Shown: positions 34,899 to 45,536 of the stretch, in pieces
Position numbering within the stretch: position 1 is the stretch's first letter
Layout: each line of letters opens with the position of its first letter
Source of the DNA: an endosymbiont of Escarpia spicata
GTDB taxonomy: Bacteria > Pseudomonadota > Gammaproteobacteria > Chromatiales > Chromatiaceae
DNA length: 64,000 nucleotides
Direction of reading: 5' to 3'
Assembly: GCA_003349915.1 (NCBI GenBank)
Contig: QFXE01000018.1
Location: 1-64,000 of the forward strand
Program-made: the position numbers and the translations under genes
Notes under the pieces: generated by a model
Databases searched by the model: none
Told to the model about the DNA's origin: nothing
Seen by the model: the letters and a program-made list of their open reading frames with translations, nothing else

Positions 34899-35312
34899 TT
34901 AGAACTCATCTTGCTTGCTGCCGAGTTTCGAATTGCCATACCTCAGTACCAGGATGGCAAATGTCAGCATCAGGATTGCGCCGGTCAGAGTGAGGATCAT
35001 CTCGCTTGGCATGGTCTTGATGTCGATGGTCAGCAGGCGCGTAAGCGCTGTGACGGCGATATAGATCAGGAACTGCACCGGCATGCGGCGGGTCTTGAAA
35101 TAGATGCCGACCATCGCGCCCAGTTCCAGATAGATGAATAGCAGCAGGATATCCTTCAGTGTGGCGTGACCGTGAGAGATCATCTCCAGATAGACGGTTA
35201 CACTCGACCAGATCACAGTGGCACCGATCACGAACAAACCGATGGTGTGGAACATTTCGACCATGAAGTCTCCGGCCTTCTCTATCTTGTTAAAATGTTC
35301 GTTTTCGCTCAT
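34899..35312 (-). CDS. PsiE-type phosphate-starvation-inducible membrane protein
   Basis: 137 residues with four membrane helices (GLFVIGATVIWSSVTVYL; DILLLFIYLELGAMVGIYF; VQFLIYIAVTALTRLLTI; ILTLTGAILMLTFAILVL). The YLELGAMVGIYF and RMPVQFLIYIAVTALTR motifs fit the PsiE family, a phosphate-starvation gene of unknown mechanism. It runs antisense to its neighbours, breaking the usual nusB-thiL pairing, with only five bases between its stop and the nusB stop. No pho box was recognised in its 89-base upstream gap. Confidence 0.78.
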   Translation of the reverse strand: MSENEHFNKIEKAGDFMVEMFHTIGLFVIGATVIWSSVTVYLEMISHGHATLKDILLLFIYLELGAMVGIYFKTRRMPVQFLIYIAVTALTRLLTIDIKTMPSEMILTLTGAILMLTFAILVLRYGNSKLGSKQDEF

Positions 35313-35401
35313 CTTTGATACCCATCACCGTAATCTACACAAGCTACACTGATGTTATCCTAATAGGCAAGCTTTCTTTCGATATAAACCATTGATTAAT
35401 C

Positions 35402-36376
35402 ATGGCCTTATCCGAATTTGATCTGATTCGACGCTATTTTTCCGAACCTTCGGCCATCCGTGATGACGTGGTGCTCGGCATCGGGGATGACTGTGCCCTG
35501 TTGCAGTTGCCTCCGGGTCATGAGTTGGTGGTCACTGTGGATACCCTGGTGTCCGGCGTGCATTTTTTCCCCGATGTGGATCCGGAAGCGTTAGGTCATA
35601 AGGTGCTGGCGGTCAATCTCAGCGATTTGGCAGCGATGGGAGCGCAACCCGCCTGGGTGACATTGGCCCTGACTCTGCCTGCAGTAGACAGCAACTGGCT
35701 GGCGGCATTCAGCAAGGGTTTTTCAGTGTTGGCGAAACGCTATGGTGTGCAACTCATCGGCGGAGACACTACCCGCGGGCCGCTCTCCATCACTGTTCAG
35801 GCCCAGGGTTTTTTGCCTTCTGGCAGTGCATTGGCCCGGTCTGGTGCTCATCCGGATGACCTGATCTGCGTCACCGGCAGCCTTGGAGATGCCGGGCTTG
35901 CACTCTCCGCAAAGCAGGGACACAGGTTGCCGAAAACCTTTGACTTGCGTGATGTCGTACAACGGCTGGAACGTCCGGAACCCCGCATTGGGATGGGGCT
36001 TGAACTGCGTGGGCTCGCCACCGCCGCCATCGATATCTCTGACGGACTCCTGGCTGACCTCGGACACATCCTGCAGGCTAGTGGGGTGGGTGGCAGATTG
36101 GATCTATCTCAGCTCCCCCTGTCGCCACCGGTGGCAGAAGTTGTTGCTGAAACGGATGGATGGTCGTTGCCGTTGGCCGCGGGGGATGATTATGAACTCT
36201 GCTTCACTCTGCCTTCCAAAAGACTGCATGAGGTGGAGGTGATCAGTGGCCGCCTGGCTTTGCCGATAGCAGTGGTTGGCCGTATTGAAGCGGGCACCGG
36301 ACTGCGCTGTGAGCGGGAGAATGGTACCCTTTGGCAATCACAATTCGCTGGATTTGACCATTTTGCCGATGTCTGA
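35402..36376 (+). CDS. thiL: Thiamine-monophosphate kinase
   Basis: 324 residues. ATP-binding GIGDDCALLQL, DTLVSGVHF, AVNLSDLAAMGAQP, QLIGGDTTRGPLSITVQAQG and DISDGLLADLGHIL are all conserved. It phosphorylates thiamine monophosphate to the diphosphate. Its end overlaps pgpA by eight bases. Confidence 0.96.
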   Translation: MALSEFDLIRRYFSEPSAIRDDVVLGIGDDCALLQLPPGHELVVTVDTLVSGVHFFPDVDPEALGHKVLAVNLSDLAAMGAQPAWVTLALTLPAVDSNWLAAFSKGFSVLAKRYGVQLIGGDTTRGPLSITVQAQGFLPSGSALARSGAHPDDLICVTGSLGDAGLALSAKQGHRLPKTFDLRDVVQRLERPEPRIGMGLELRGLATAAIDISDGLLADLGHILQASGVGGRLDLSQLPLSPPVAEVVAETDGWSLPLAAGDDYELCFTLPSKRLHEVEVISGRLALPIAVVGRIEAGTGLRCERENGTLWQSQFAGFDHFADV

Positions 36377-36857
36377 CTCAACCGCCAACCCCGCCCCCAA
36401 TTTGCGTAACCCGGTACATCTGCTGGCTTTCGGTTTTGGTAGTGGCACCATGCCCTTTGCGCCGGGTACTTTCGGTACCTTGGTCGCGGTCCCGATCTAT
36501 CTGTTGATGGCCCCACTGGCACTGACCGCCTATTTGGTCGCTGTATCGCTGATGTTCGTGGTGGGGATCTGGCTCTGCGAGCGAACCTCCCGTGATCTCG
36601 GTGTGCACGATCATGGCGGTATCGTTTGGGATGAGATTGTCGGATATCTGATTACCATGATTATGGCGCCCGCAGGCTGGCAGTGGCTGCTGCTCGGGTT
36701 TGTTCTGTTTCGCCTCTTTGATATTTTCAAGCCCTGGCCCATCAACTCCATCGACCGCAAGGTGGGCGGGGGACTGGGCATCATGCTGGATGATGTGGTG
36801 GCAGGCATCTTCGCGCTGTTGGTGATGCAGTTGATCCGAATTTCAGGGCTTTTATGA
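36369..36857 (+). CDS. pgpA: Phosphatidylglycerophosphatase A
   Basis: 162 residues from ATG 36369 (overlapping thiL), with a membrane domain and the PgpA motifs FGFGSGTMPFAPGTFGTL, HDHGGIVWDEIVGYL and FRLFDIFKPWPI..LGIMLDDVVAGIFA. It removes the phosphate from phosphatidylglycerophosphate. A downstream ATGATG couples it to the aspartic protease gene. Confidence 0.94.
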   Translation: MSDSTANPAPNLRNPVHLLAFGFGSGTMPFAPGTFGTLVAVPIYLLMAPLALTAYLVAVSLMFVVGIWLCERTSRDLGVHDHGGIVWDEIVGYLITMIMAPAGWQWLLLGFVLFRLFDIFKPWPINSIDRKVGGGLGIMLDDVVAGIFALLVMQLIRISGLL

Positions 36858-37501
36858 TGCGGAGGCGGCTGGCCTTGCTGCTGATTGCCATACTGTTTCC
36901 TGTGGCAGCCATCGCGGTTGACAGGATTACTATCGAGGCCCTCTTTTCCAACAAGGCAATGGTAACCATCGACGGTACCCGCCGCTTGCTGAAGCTCGAT
37001 CAGCCCTCGCCGGAGGGCGTGGTCTTGATCGACGCGGACAGCCGTGAGGCGGTGATAGAGGTGGATGGAGAGCGGCAGATATACCGGCTCGGCAGCCATG
37101 TCTCCAGCCAATTCAGCAAACCGGAAAGGACCACTGCCAGGATCCAGCGGGATCTGAACAACAGTTACTCGACGGTGGGCAGCATCAATGGCCGTAACGT
37201 GCACTTTTTGGTCGATACGGGGGCGTCGGCGGTGGCCCTGAATTCAGGGGTTGCCAAGCGCTTGGGGATCCCATATAAGCTGGATGGCAAGCGTATTTCG
37301 GTCAGTACGGCGTCCGGCATAACACCTGCCTATGAAGTGATACTGGATCGGGTGCAGGTGGGGGATATCAGGCTGAACCAGGTGCGAGGGTTTGTTATCG
37401 AGGGGGAGAGTCCGCGCCGGGTATTGTTGGGTATGAGTTTCCTCAGCCGGGTGAAGATGGAGGATCAGGGGGCGGTACTGCTGTTGCACAGCAAGTATTG
37501 A
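36854..37501 (+). CDS. Retropepsin-like aspartic protease (clan AA)
   Basis: 215 residues. A signal peptide or anchor (LALLLIAILFPVAAIA) is followed by about 100 residues of unknown beta sequence, then a single retropepsin domain: VHFLVDTGASAVALN (catalytic DTGA), ISVSTASGITPAYEV, and RVLLGMSFLSRV. Bacterial proteins of this kind (TIGR02281, from memory) must dimerise to be active and act in the periplasm. The target is unknown. Confidence 0.86.
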   Translation: MMRRRLALLLIAILFPVAAIAVDRITIEALFSNKAMVTIDGTRRLLKLDQPSPEGVVLIDADSREAVIEVDGERQIYRLGSHVSSQFSKPERTTARIQRDLNNSYSTVGSINGRNVHFLVDTGASAVALNSGVAKRLGIPYKLDGKRISVSTASGITPAYEVILDRVQVGDIRLNQVRGFVIEGESPRRVLLGMSFLSRVKMEDQGAVLLLHSKY

Positions 37502-37527
37502 TAATCCAAGTTTCGGGGTTCAAGCCT

Positions 37528-37588
37528 GGTAGGGTGCGCTGTGCGCACCAGAATAAGCAGCAATCATGGTGCGCACAGCGCACCCTAC
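37528..37588. repeat. Dispersed palindromic repeat, copy 1
   Basis: GTAGGGTGCGCTGTGCGCACCA (split: GTAGGGTGCGC and TGTGCGCACCA) at 37529-37550 faces its inverted copy at 37567-37588, with a short spacer. The right arm is identical over 28 bases to the element at 56645-56672. It lies between the stops of the protease and folE2 genes and could serve as a bidirectional terminator. Confidence 0.75.
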
Positions 37589-37592
37589 GTGG

Positions 37593-38405
37593 TTATTCAG
37601 CTGTTTTATCCCGCTCGATCAGTGCATAGGCCGAGTGGTTGTGGATCGATTCGAAGTTCTCCGATTCAATGACATAGGCACTGATGCGATCCTCATTGTT
37701 GAGGCGCACCGCCACGTCCCTAACCATGTCCTCGACGAACTTTGGATTGTCGTAGGCGCGCTCGGTGACATGCTTCTCATCCGGTCGTTTGAGCAGTCCG
37801 AAGAGTTCGCATGATGCCTCCTGCTCAACTATGTTGATGATCTCCTCAATCCAGATAAATCCTCTGGTACGTGCCTGTATCGTGACGTGAGAACGCTGGT
37901 TGTGAGCACCACGATCGGAGATCTTTTTCGAACAGGGACAGAGGCTGGTGACCGGCACTACCACCTTGATGTCGATATGGGCAACGCCGCTGTGGATCTC
38001 TCCTATCAGGGTGACATCGTAGTCGAGCAGGCTCTGTACATTGGAAATCGGCGCGGTCTTATTGATGAAGAAAGGGAAGTTCATCTCAATGTGGCCCGAC
38101 TCGGCTTCCAGGCGCTCCGCCATCTCCTTCAGCATGTCCTTGAAGGATTCAACGGTGATTTCGTAGTCGTGGCTGTTGAGGATCTCCACGAAACGGGACA
38201 TGTGCGTGCCCTTGAAGTTGTGGGGCAGGTTGACGTACATATTGAAGTTGGCAATGGTGTGCTGTTCGCCCTCACTGCGATCTTTGATGCGTACCGGGTG
38301 GCGGATATCCTTGATGCCCACCTTATCAATGGCGATCCTGCGGGTATCTTCGCTGTTTTGGACATCCGCAATCTGGGTGCCGGTGTGAGGGGTGTTTTCT
38401 GCCAT
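37593..38405 (-). CDS. folE2: GTP cyclohydrolase IB (FolE2/MptA type)
   Basis: 270 residues from ATG 38405 with AGGATC upstream. Conserved [60 protein letters not shown] (metal-site Cys) and [14 protein letters not shown]. It converts GTP to dihydroneopterin triphosphate for folate or queuosine precursors with a metal other than zinc when zinc is short. No typical FolE is in the window. Confidence 0.95.
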   Translation of the reverse strand: MAENTPHTGTQIADVQNSEDTRRIAIDKVGIKDIRHPVRIKDRSEGEQHTIANFNMYVNLPHNFKGTHMSRFVEILNSHDYEITVESFKDMLKEMAERLEAESGHIEMNFPFFINKTAPISNVQSLLDYDVTLIGEIHSGVAHIDIKVVVPVTSLCPCSKKISDRGAHNQRSHVTIQARTRGFIWIEEIINIVEQEASCELFGLLKRPDEKHVTERAYDNPKFVEDMVRDVAVRLNNEDRISAYVIESENFESIHNHSAYALIERDKTAE

Positions 38406-38590
38406 GTCTGGGATCCTGCTTCGCCAACCTAGTGCGAAGTCATGCAAATACTGAGTCGGGAAGTCGGAGGATAGTCTGCCGCCCGTTCAGGGACAACTGA
38501 CAGAACCTCTGGTTTTTCCGTGTCCTCCCCATTGGGAAGACGGCCAGCGTGAGACGATCAATTATCCCAAGCAGAAGGGAGAGGTGCAAG

Positions 38591-39520
38591 CTAATGATTT
38601 CGGCCGATGATGTAATCGGCGATCCAGCGTAACGGTGCTGCCTCTTCGCCAAAACCCTCCAGACTCTGTAAGGCATTCTGTCGGAACTCCTCCGCTTTCT
38701 CGCGTGCGCCTGTGAGGCCGAGTAGAGAAGGGTAGGTGGATTTGTTCTGGGCCTGGTCCTTACCCTGGGTTTTTCCCAGGGTCTCGGTGTCGCCCTCCAC
38801 ATCCAGGATATCGTCCCGGATCTGAAATGCCAGCCCGATACATTTTGCAAAGTGGCTGAGTTTGCGGACTATTTCAGAATCGAGATCGGGATTCAATAGT
38901 GTGCCCATGCGGACGCTGGCGCAGATCAGCGCCCCCGTTTTGTGGATATGCAGATTTTCCAGTTCGGTAAGATTCAGCTCGTGTCCGGTCGCACTCAGAT
39001 CCAGAGCCTGACCACCGGCCATGCCTCTGGAACCGCTCGCACGGGCAAGTGTCTCCACCATCTTCAGCCGGGTTTCGGCATTTGCTTCCAGCGTGTTATC
39101 GGTGCAAAGGATCTGGAAGGCCAGAGTCTGCAGTGCGTCGCCGACCAGGATAGCAGTGGCCTCGTCGAATGCTTTGTGGCAGGTGGGGCGCCCACGCCGC
39201 AGGTCATCGTCATCCATTGCCGGTAAATCGTCATGCACAAGTGAGTATGCGTGGATCATCTCGATCGCACAGGCAGCGGCATCCAGTCGCTCCATCTTGA
39301 CGCCGGTGGCCTGTCCCGCAGCATAGACGAGTACCGGTCGGACTCGTTTACCTCCTCCCAGGGCGGCATAGCGCATCGCTTCGTGCAGTAGAGTGGGCGT
39401 AGTGCCGGTCGTCGGCAAAGTGCGATCGAGGGCGTGCTCCACCCGTGCCTGGCAGAACTGCATGAAGTCCTTAAGGTGGGTATCACTCGTCACGCTGGAA
39501 AGGCTCCAATTCAGCGTCAT
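38591..39520 (-). CDS. ispA: Farnesyl diphosphate synthase
   Basis: 309 residues (300 if GTG 39493 is the start; the ATG at 39520 lies within xseB). First aspartate-rich motif DDLPAMDDDDLRRG, second DDILDVEGD, and GGGKRVRP binding IPP. It makes the C15 isoprenoid diphosphate. Overlaps xseB; no dxs follows, unlike many relatives. Confidence 0.94.
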   Translation of the reverse strand: MTLNWSLSSVTSDTHLKDFMQFCQARVEHALDRTLPTTGTTPTLLHEAMRYAALGGGKRVRPVLVYAAGQATGVKMERLDAAACAIEMIHAYSLVHDDLPAMDDDDLRRGRPTCHKAFDEATAILVGDALQTLAFQILCTDNTLEANAETRLKMVETLARASGSRGMAGGQALDLSATGHELNLTELENLHIHKTGALICASVRMGTLLNPDLDSEIVRKLSHFAKCIGLAFQIRDDILDVEGDTETLGKTQGKDQAQNKSTYPSLLGLTGAREKAEEFRQNALQSLEGFGEEAAPLRWIADYIIGRNH

Positions 39521-39719
39521 TGGAATCGCCGGTCAATAGACGAACTTTCTGTTCCGCCGCCTCCAGCGCCTTCTGGCAGGTACGTGTCAGTTCCACCCCT
39601 CGTTCGAAGGATTTCAGTGACTCATCTAGGGATAAGTCGCCCTGTTCCAGGGTCTCGACCAGGGATTCCAGCTCGCTCAGCGCCTCTTCCAGGGGCGGGC
39701 TCTTCTTTTTTCTCGGCAC
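39483..39719 (-). CDS. xseB: Exodeoxyribonuclease VII small subunit
   Basis: 78 residues, helical: LEEALSELESLVETLEQGDLSLDESLKSFERGVELTRTCQKALEAAEQKV. Fits the XseB family. Located upstream of ispA, the usual pairing. Confidence 0.94.
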   Translation of the reverse strand: MPRKKKSPPLEEALSELESLVETLEQGDLSLDESLKSFERGVELTRTCQKALEAAEQKVRLLTGDSNDAELEPFQRDE

Positions 39720-39892
39720 GGTTTGGCTCTATATACGGATTTTTGTGTGGATTGAATGTCAACTATTAGACCACACGGTAAAGAGATAAAGCCAACCCAT
39801 ACGGGATTGAAACCTCGCCACGGGCTACCAGGATGTGTAAACTTCCTGGCTTCGTATATTTCCAAATTTAAACTTGATTTGCCCCAAAATAA

Positions 39893-41782
<1,890 letters not shown>

Positions 41783-41840
41783 GTGACTCGGGTTTTGTTG
41801 GATTTATTAACTGTTTGAGGGTGCTCCCCGGATATTGAAT

Positions 41841-42395
41841 ATGTATAAACAGGGTCTTTTACTGATTGTCTTGGCAGTTGCTCTGATGTCGCCGGTCGTT
41901 ATTGCCGCGCCGGCAGACAATGAGCGTTTCTCCAGCAATGGTGGAACGAAAATAAAGTCGTTGGATACGGCCGATTTGCGCCAGTTGCAGAGTCAGCTGG
42001 ATCAAGTGAGGAAACTGGCCCCGTCATTACGGGTTCAGCTACGAAATCTGCGTCATCAGGCAGGTTTCAGGCAGTTTGATTCTTTTGAATTCGAACGTCA
42101 TATGAGCCGCGCCCAGAGCGACATTGAACGTCTGCTTCGTCTCCACCAACGCCCGACAGTCTCCTCCATGCAACTCCATTTTATTGCGGTGGATCTGCAG
42201 CGGCAGTCTGTGGGACTGACGCGCCAGCTGGAAAAAGTGGAAATAGTGATTGACAGGATTGATGAGTCGCTGGATGAAGATATCAAGCAGGAGAATGTGA
42301 TCATTGAAAGGAATGAGAAGTTTCTGGATATGCTCACTTTGTTTACCGAAACTGTCCAGGCTGCCTCAAAGCTGATCGGGCAAAGAAGCGAATAG
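41841..42395 (+). CDS. Secreted coiled-coil hypothetical protein
   Basis: 184 residues from ATG 41841 (an in-frame TTG lies two codons upstream). Signal peptide about 1-22 (LLLIVLAVALMSPVVIAAPA), then heptad helices (DLRQLQSQLDQVRKLAPSLRVQLRNLRHQ; RAQSDIERLLRLHQR; LEKVEIVIDRIDESLDEDIKQE). No family recognised; periplasmic location is likely. It is followed immediately by a strong hairpin. Confidence 0.65.
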   Translation: MYKQGLLLIVLAVALMSPVVIAAPADNERFSSNGGTKIKSLDTADLRQLQSQLDQVRKLAPSLRVQLRNLRHQAGFRQFDSFEFERHMSRAQSDIERLLRLHQRPTVSSMQLHFIAVDLQRQSVGLTRQLEKVEIVIDRIDESLDEDIKQENVIIERNEKFLDMLTLFTETVQAASKLIGQRSE

Positions 42396-42417
42396 TGGCT
42401 AATTCGTATTAGCCACT
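42394..42417 (+). terminator. Perfect ten-base hairpin after the secreted coiled-coil gene
   Basis: AGTGGCTAAT (42394-42403), loop TCGT, ATTAGCCACT (42408-42417). It begins at the stop codon. There is no T-run, but a ten-base perfect stem suggests a terminator or mRNA 3' stabiliser. Confidence 0.6.
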
Positions 42418-42444
42418 TAATCTATACCAAAATCGGAAGTCATC

Positions 42445-43068
42445 ATGCAGCGTATCTTCCTACTGGGCGTTATTGTGTTGTTGAGCGGTTTACTGATATG
42501 GGTGGCGCTGTTCTGGGCCCCTCAGTCTGACAGCGTACCCAGTCACGAACAACTCTCCATCTCCGCAACACCCGTTGGTGGCAATTTTGCGCTTGAATCG
42601 CATCTGGGGCCTGTGTCGCTGAACGATTATCAGGGTAAGGTCGTCATCCTCTATTTTGGCTATACCTGGTGCCCGGATATCTGCCCGACGAGTCTGGGTT
42701 TTCTCAGCATGGCTCTGAACGAACTGACTGAGGATGAGCTTGCCGGAGTACAGCCGCTGTTTATCAGCGTTGATCCCAATCGCGATTCACTGGAGCGGCT
42801 CAGGGTGTATGGGGAGTACTTCCATCCAAGCATTTTAGGCGTCACAGGTTTGCAGGAAGCCGTGAAGGAGGTCGCAGAGAAATATAGCGCAGCCTATAGC
42901 ATCGTAGAACAACACTCCGAGGCTAACTATGTCGTGGATCACTCGGCGGATACCTACTTTATCGACCGGGGGGGGAAGCTGGCGAAAGTGTTGCCTCATG
43001 GCACACCACCCGAAGAGATGTTTACCCTGATGAGACGAATGCTGTCAGAAGGGGCGGTGAAACAATAG
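42445..43068 (+). CDS. SCO1/SenC/PrrC family copper-thioredoxin-like protein
   Basis: 207 residues. One N-terminal membrane anchor (IFLLGVIVLLSGLLIWVALFWA), then the thioredoxin-like fold with WCPDICPTSLG (C-x3-C) and the copper-binding His in YVVDHSADTYFID. It delivers copper to, or protects, cytochrome oxidase CuA. No cox genes nearby. Confidence 0.93.
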   Translation: MQRIFLLGVIVLLSGLLIWVALFWAPQSDSVPSHEQLSISATPVGGNFALESHLGPVSLNDYQGKVVILYFGYTWCPDICPTSLGFLSMALNELTEDELAGVQPLFISVDPNRDSLERLRVYGEYFHPSILGVTGLQEAVKEVAEKYSAAYSIVEQHSEANYVVDHSADTYFIDRGGKLAKVLPHGTPPEEMFTLMRRMLSEGAVKQ

Positions 43069-43130
43069 GCCGGTTCAAGTAGAGTGGAACCGGCAACCTC
43101 CTGGTACCTGATCCGCCAAATTTGATCAGG
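43069..43130. terminator. Two hairpins between convergent genes
   Basis: GCCGGTT (43069-43075) pairs with AACCGGC (43088-43094), and CCTGATC (43107-43113) pairs with GATCAGG (43124-43130); both stems are perfect. They occupy the gap between the ends of the SCO1 and ppx genes and probably end transcription from both sides. Confidence 0.55.
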
Positions 43131-43150
43131 TCTACTGATCCTGTTCTGGA

Positions 43151-44665
43151 TTATTCGAAAGAGAGCCCGAAACCAGTGGCCTCAAGATAGTCCGCTTCCT
43201 GTTTTAACTCGGCGTGGGTGAGTGGATGAGACTCCAGCCAGCCTTTTGGAAACTCCAACAGCAGATGGTTTCCCTCGACCTCCAACAGGGCGTGCGGCTT
43301 GGTTACCGCTGAGCGGCTGCGATGCAACAGCACTGCGAGACGCAGCAGAACGCAAAGTTGTTTTGTACAGAGCACCACCTCCCTGGGAAGAGTCTCGAAG
43401 GTGGAGGTGGGAAATTTGCGCCTGTGTCCCCGCACCAGTGCGGCAATCACGCACTGTTCCTGCCGGGTAAATCCCGACATGTCGGAGTTTTCCAGCAGAT
43501 AGGCGCCGTGCTTATTGAACTGGCTGTGGGAGACCGTGAGACCGGTCTCATGCACAAGTGCGGCCCAACTCAGCATGCTGGAATAGCGTGGGTCGCCCAT
43601 CTTCCAGGCTTTGATGACTTGGTTGAAGAAGGCCAGGGCAGTGGCTTCGACACGCCCTGCCTGATCGGCGTCGATATTGTAGCGTTTGGATAGAGATTTG
43701 ATGGTGCGATCGCGGGTGTCCTCGTGGCGGCTGCGGCCAACCATGTCGTAGATCAATCCTTCTCGCAGCGCCTCGTCGGAGACCTGCATCTGCTCGATGC
43801 CGATATGGCGAAAGACTGCAAGGAGGACCGCGACGCCACCAGAGAAGACAGGTTTCCGTTCGGATGTCAGTCCTTTCAGGTTGAGCGCTTCTACACTGCC
43901 CGCAGCAATCATTGCCTTTTGCAGTTTTTCCAGAGATCTTAGAGTGATGCCCTGTTCACTCCAACCCTCTTCCTGGACCACATTACGGATCGCTTTGATG
44001 GTGCCGGAACTGCCGATGGCGAGGGTCCAGTTGCCGTTGCGAAACCAGGTGCGTACAGGACGGATCTCGATGGCGCAGGCAAGCTCTGCCTTTTTCATTG
44101 CCTTGGCGGTGATATGGCCGTCTTTGAAAAATTTTCTGCTTATGCTGACGCAGCCCATGTGCAGGCTCTCGCGCTGGCGGGTGGTGAAACCTTCGCCGAT
44201 GATGAGTTCAGTACTGCCGCCACCGATATCCACCACCAGACGGCGTTCATCCCCTGCGGCAAGGCCGTAAGCCACGCCGAGATAGATCAGGCGGGCCTCT
44301 TCGCGGCCGGCAATGACCTCGATGGAATGGCCCAGTGCCTGCTGAGCGGCCGCCAGGAAATTGTCTGCTGAACTTATCTGACGCAGGGTGTTGGTGCCGA
44401 CGGCGCGAACATTTTCAGAAGGGATAGAGCCCAATCGCTGGCCGAATCGTTCAAGGCAGGCGATAGCCCTTTCTGCTACCTCGGGTTTAAGCTGCTTGGT
44501 TTTGGTCAATCCTTCGCCCAGCCTCACCATCTCCCGCAATTTGTCGATGACCTGCAGGTTGCCGTCGGTAACACGGGCGACAATCATGTGGAAACTGTTG
44601 GAGCCCAAATCGATGGCAGCAACAGTCTCCTGGAGGTCTGTGGTTTGTGGCGTATTGTCCTGCAT
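43151..44665 (-). CDS. ppx: Exopolyphosphatase / guanosine pentaphosphate phosphohydrolase (Ppx/GppA)
   Basis: 504 residues. ASKHA fold: AIDLGSNSFHMIVARV, ERLVVDIGGGSTELIIGEG, the GREEARLIYLGVAYG pocket and a C-terminal HD-like helical part (SWAALVHETGLTVSHSQFNKHGAYLLENS). It releases phosphate from the end of polyphosphate or converts pppGpp. Length fits Ppx. It joins PsiE and the PhoU/NaPi genes in the phosphate theme. Symbol assigned by family, since ppx and gppA are hard to separate by eye. Confidence 0.9.
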   Translation of the reverse strand: MQDNTPQTTDLQETVAAIDLGSNSFHMIVARVTDGNLQVIDKLREMVRLGEGLTKTKQLKPEVAERAIACLERFGQRLGSIPSENVRAVGTNTLRQISSADNFLAAAQQALGHSIEVIAGREEARLIYLGVAYGLAAGDERRLVVDIGGGSTELIIGEGFTTRQRESLHMGCVSISRKFFKDGHITAKAMKKAELACAIEIRPVRTWFRNGNWTLAIGSSGTIKAIRNVVQEEGWSEQGITLRSLEKLQKAMIAAGSVEALNLKGLTSERKPVFSGGVAVLLAVFRHIGIEQMQVSDEALREGLIYDMVGRSRHEDTRDRTIKSLSKRYNIDADQAGRVEATALAFFNQVIKAWKMGDPRYSSMLSWAALVHETGLTVSHSQFNKHGAYLLENSDMSGFTRQEQCVIAALVRGHRRKFPTSTFETLPREVVLCTKQLCVLLRLAVLLHRSRSAVTKPHALLEVEGNHLLLEFPKGWLESHPLTHAELKQEADYLEATGFGLSFE

Positions 44666-44950
44666 GATCTGACCATCTCCGGTGTGAAGTCCGGATGATT
44701 TTACCGGGAGCTATGACGATTATCTAACCTTCGCTTTCTTTATCGGTTAGTGGCCGCTGATTGTTGCTTTTGCCGGTGCGTGCAAAACTGATGCAGTCTT
44801 CGGAGATTGCATACCTTACTATTACTATTTGTATGGGAAATCGCAGGGGTTGGGGTCATTAGGTGATAATAGAAGGTGCCATTGGGCACTAAATGGTTTA
44901 AAAAATTGGCCGGAGGTCTGTTGGAGCAGGATAAATATGAGAGTTGATCG

Positions 44951-45520
44951 ATGAAGTATTGCAGCCAGTGTGGTGCTGAAGTGGAAATCAAAGTGCCGGA
45001 TGGAGACAATCGGCCCAGGCACATCTGCGCTGAGTGTCTGACGGTCCACTATCAGAATCCCAAGATGGTGGTGGGTTGTATTCCGATGTGGGAGGACAAA
45101 GTGCTGCTCTGCCGTCGAGCGATCGAACCCCGTTACGGTTTGTGGACACTGCCTGCGGGTTTTATGGAAAACGGCGAGACCAGCCAGGAGGGTGCAGCCA
45201 GGGAGACCCTGGAGGAGGCGAATGCCAGAGTGAAGGTGGAGGCGTTGTATACTCTCTTCAATCTTCTTCACATCAGCCAGGTTTATTTGTTGTTCAAAAG
45301 CCGCCTGATGGATCTCGACTTTGGACCGGGCAGTGAGAGTCTGGAGGTCGCTCTGTTCGCTGAGCAGGAGATTCCCTGGGATGAGATTGCCTTCCCTGTG
45401 GTCCATGAAACCCTGCGGCTATTTTTCGAGGATGCCAGGCGTAACCATTATGAATTGCGCAGCGGGACGATTGTTCGTCTGTCAGACAATCCCCGCCGCT
45501 ACCACACCCAACTGCTGTAG
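44951..45520 (+). CDS. NUDIX hydrolase with N-terminal zinc ribbon
   Basis: 189 residues. Zinc ribbon C4-x2-C7..C28-x2-C31 (KYCSQCGAE..HICAECLTV), then NUDIX: PKMVVGCIPMW and GFMENGETSQEGAARETLEEANARV (box with G, E, R-E, E-E; final G is Asn). The layout resembles the ADP-ribose/NADH-pyrophosphatase relatives with a zinc ribbon, but the substrate is not known. Distinct from the two GAK NUDIX domains. Confidence 0.88.
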   Translation: MKYCSQCGAEVEIKVPDGDNRPRHICAECLTVHYQNPKMVVGCIPMWEDKVLLCRRAIEPRYGLWTLPAGFMENGETSQEGAARETLEEANARVKVEALYTLFNLLHISQVYLLFKSRLMDLDFGPGSESLEVALFAEQEIPWDEIAFPVVHETLRLFFEDARRNHYELRSGTIVRLSDNPRRYHTQLL

Positions 45521-45536
45521 AGTCAGCTGGCGTAAG

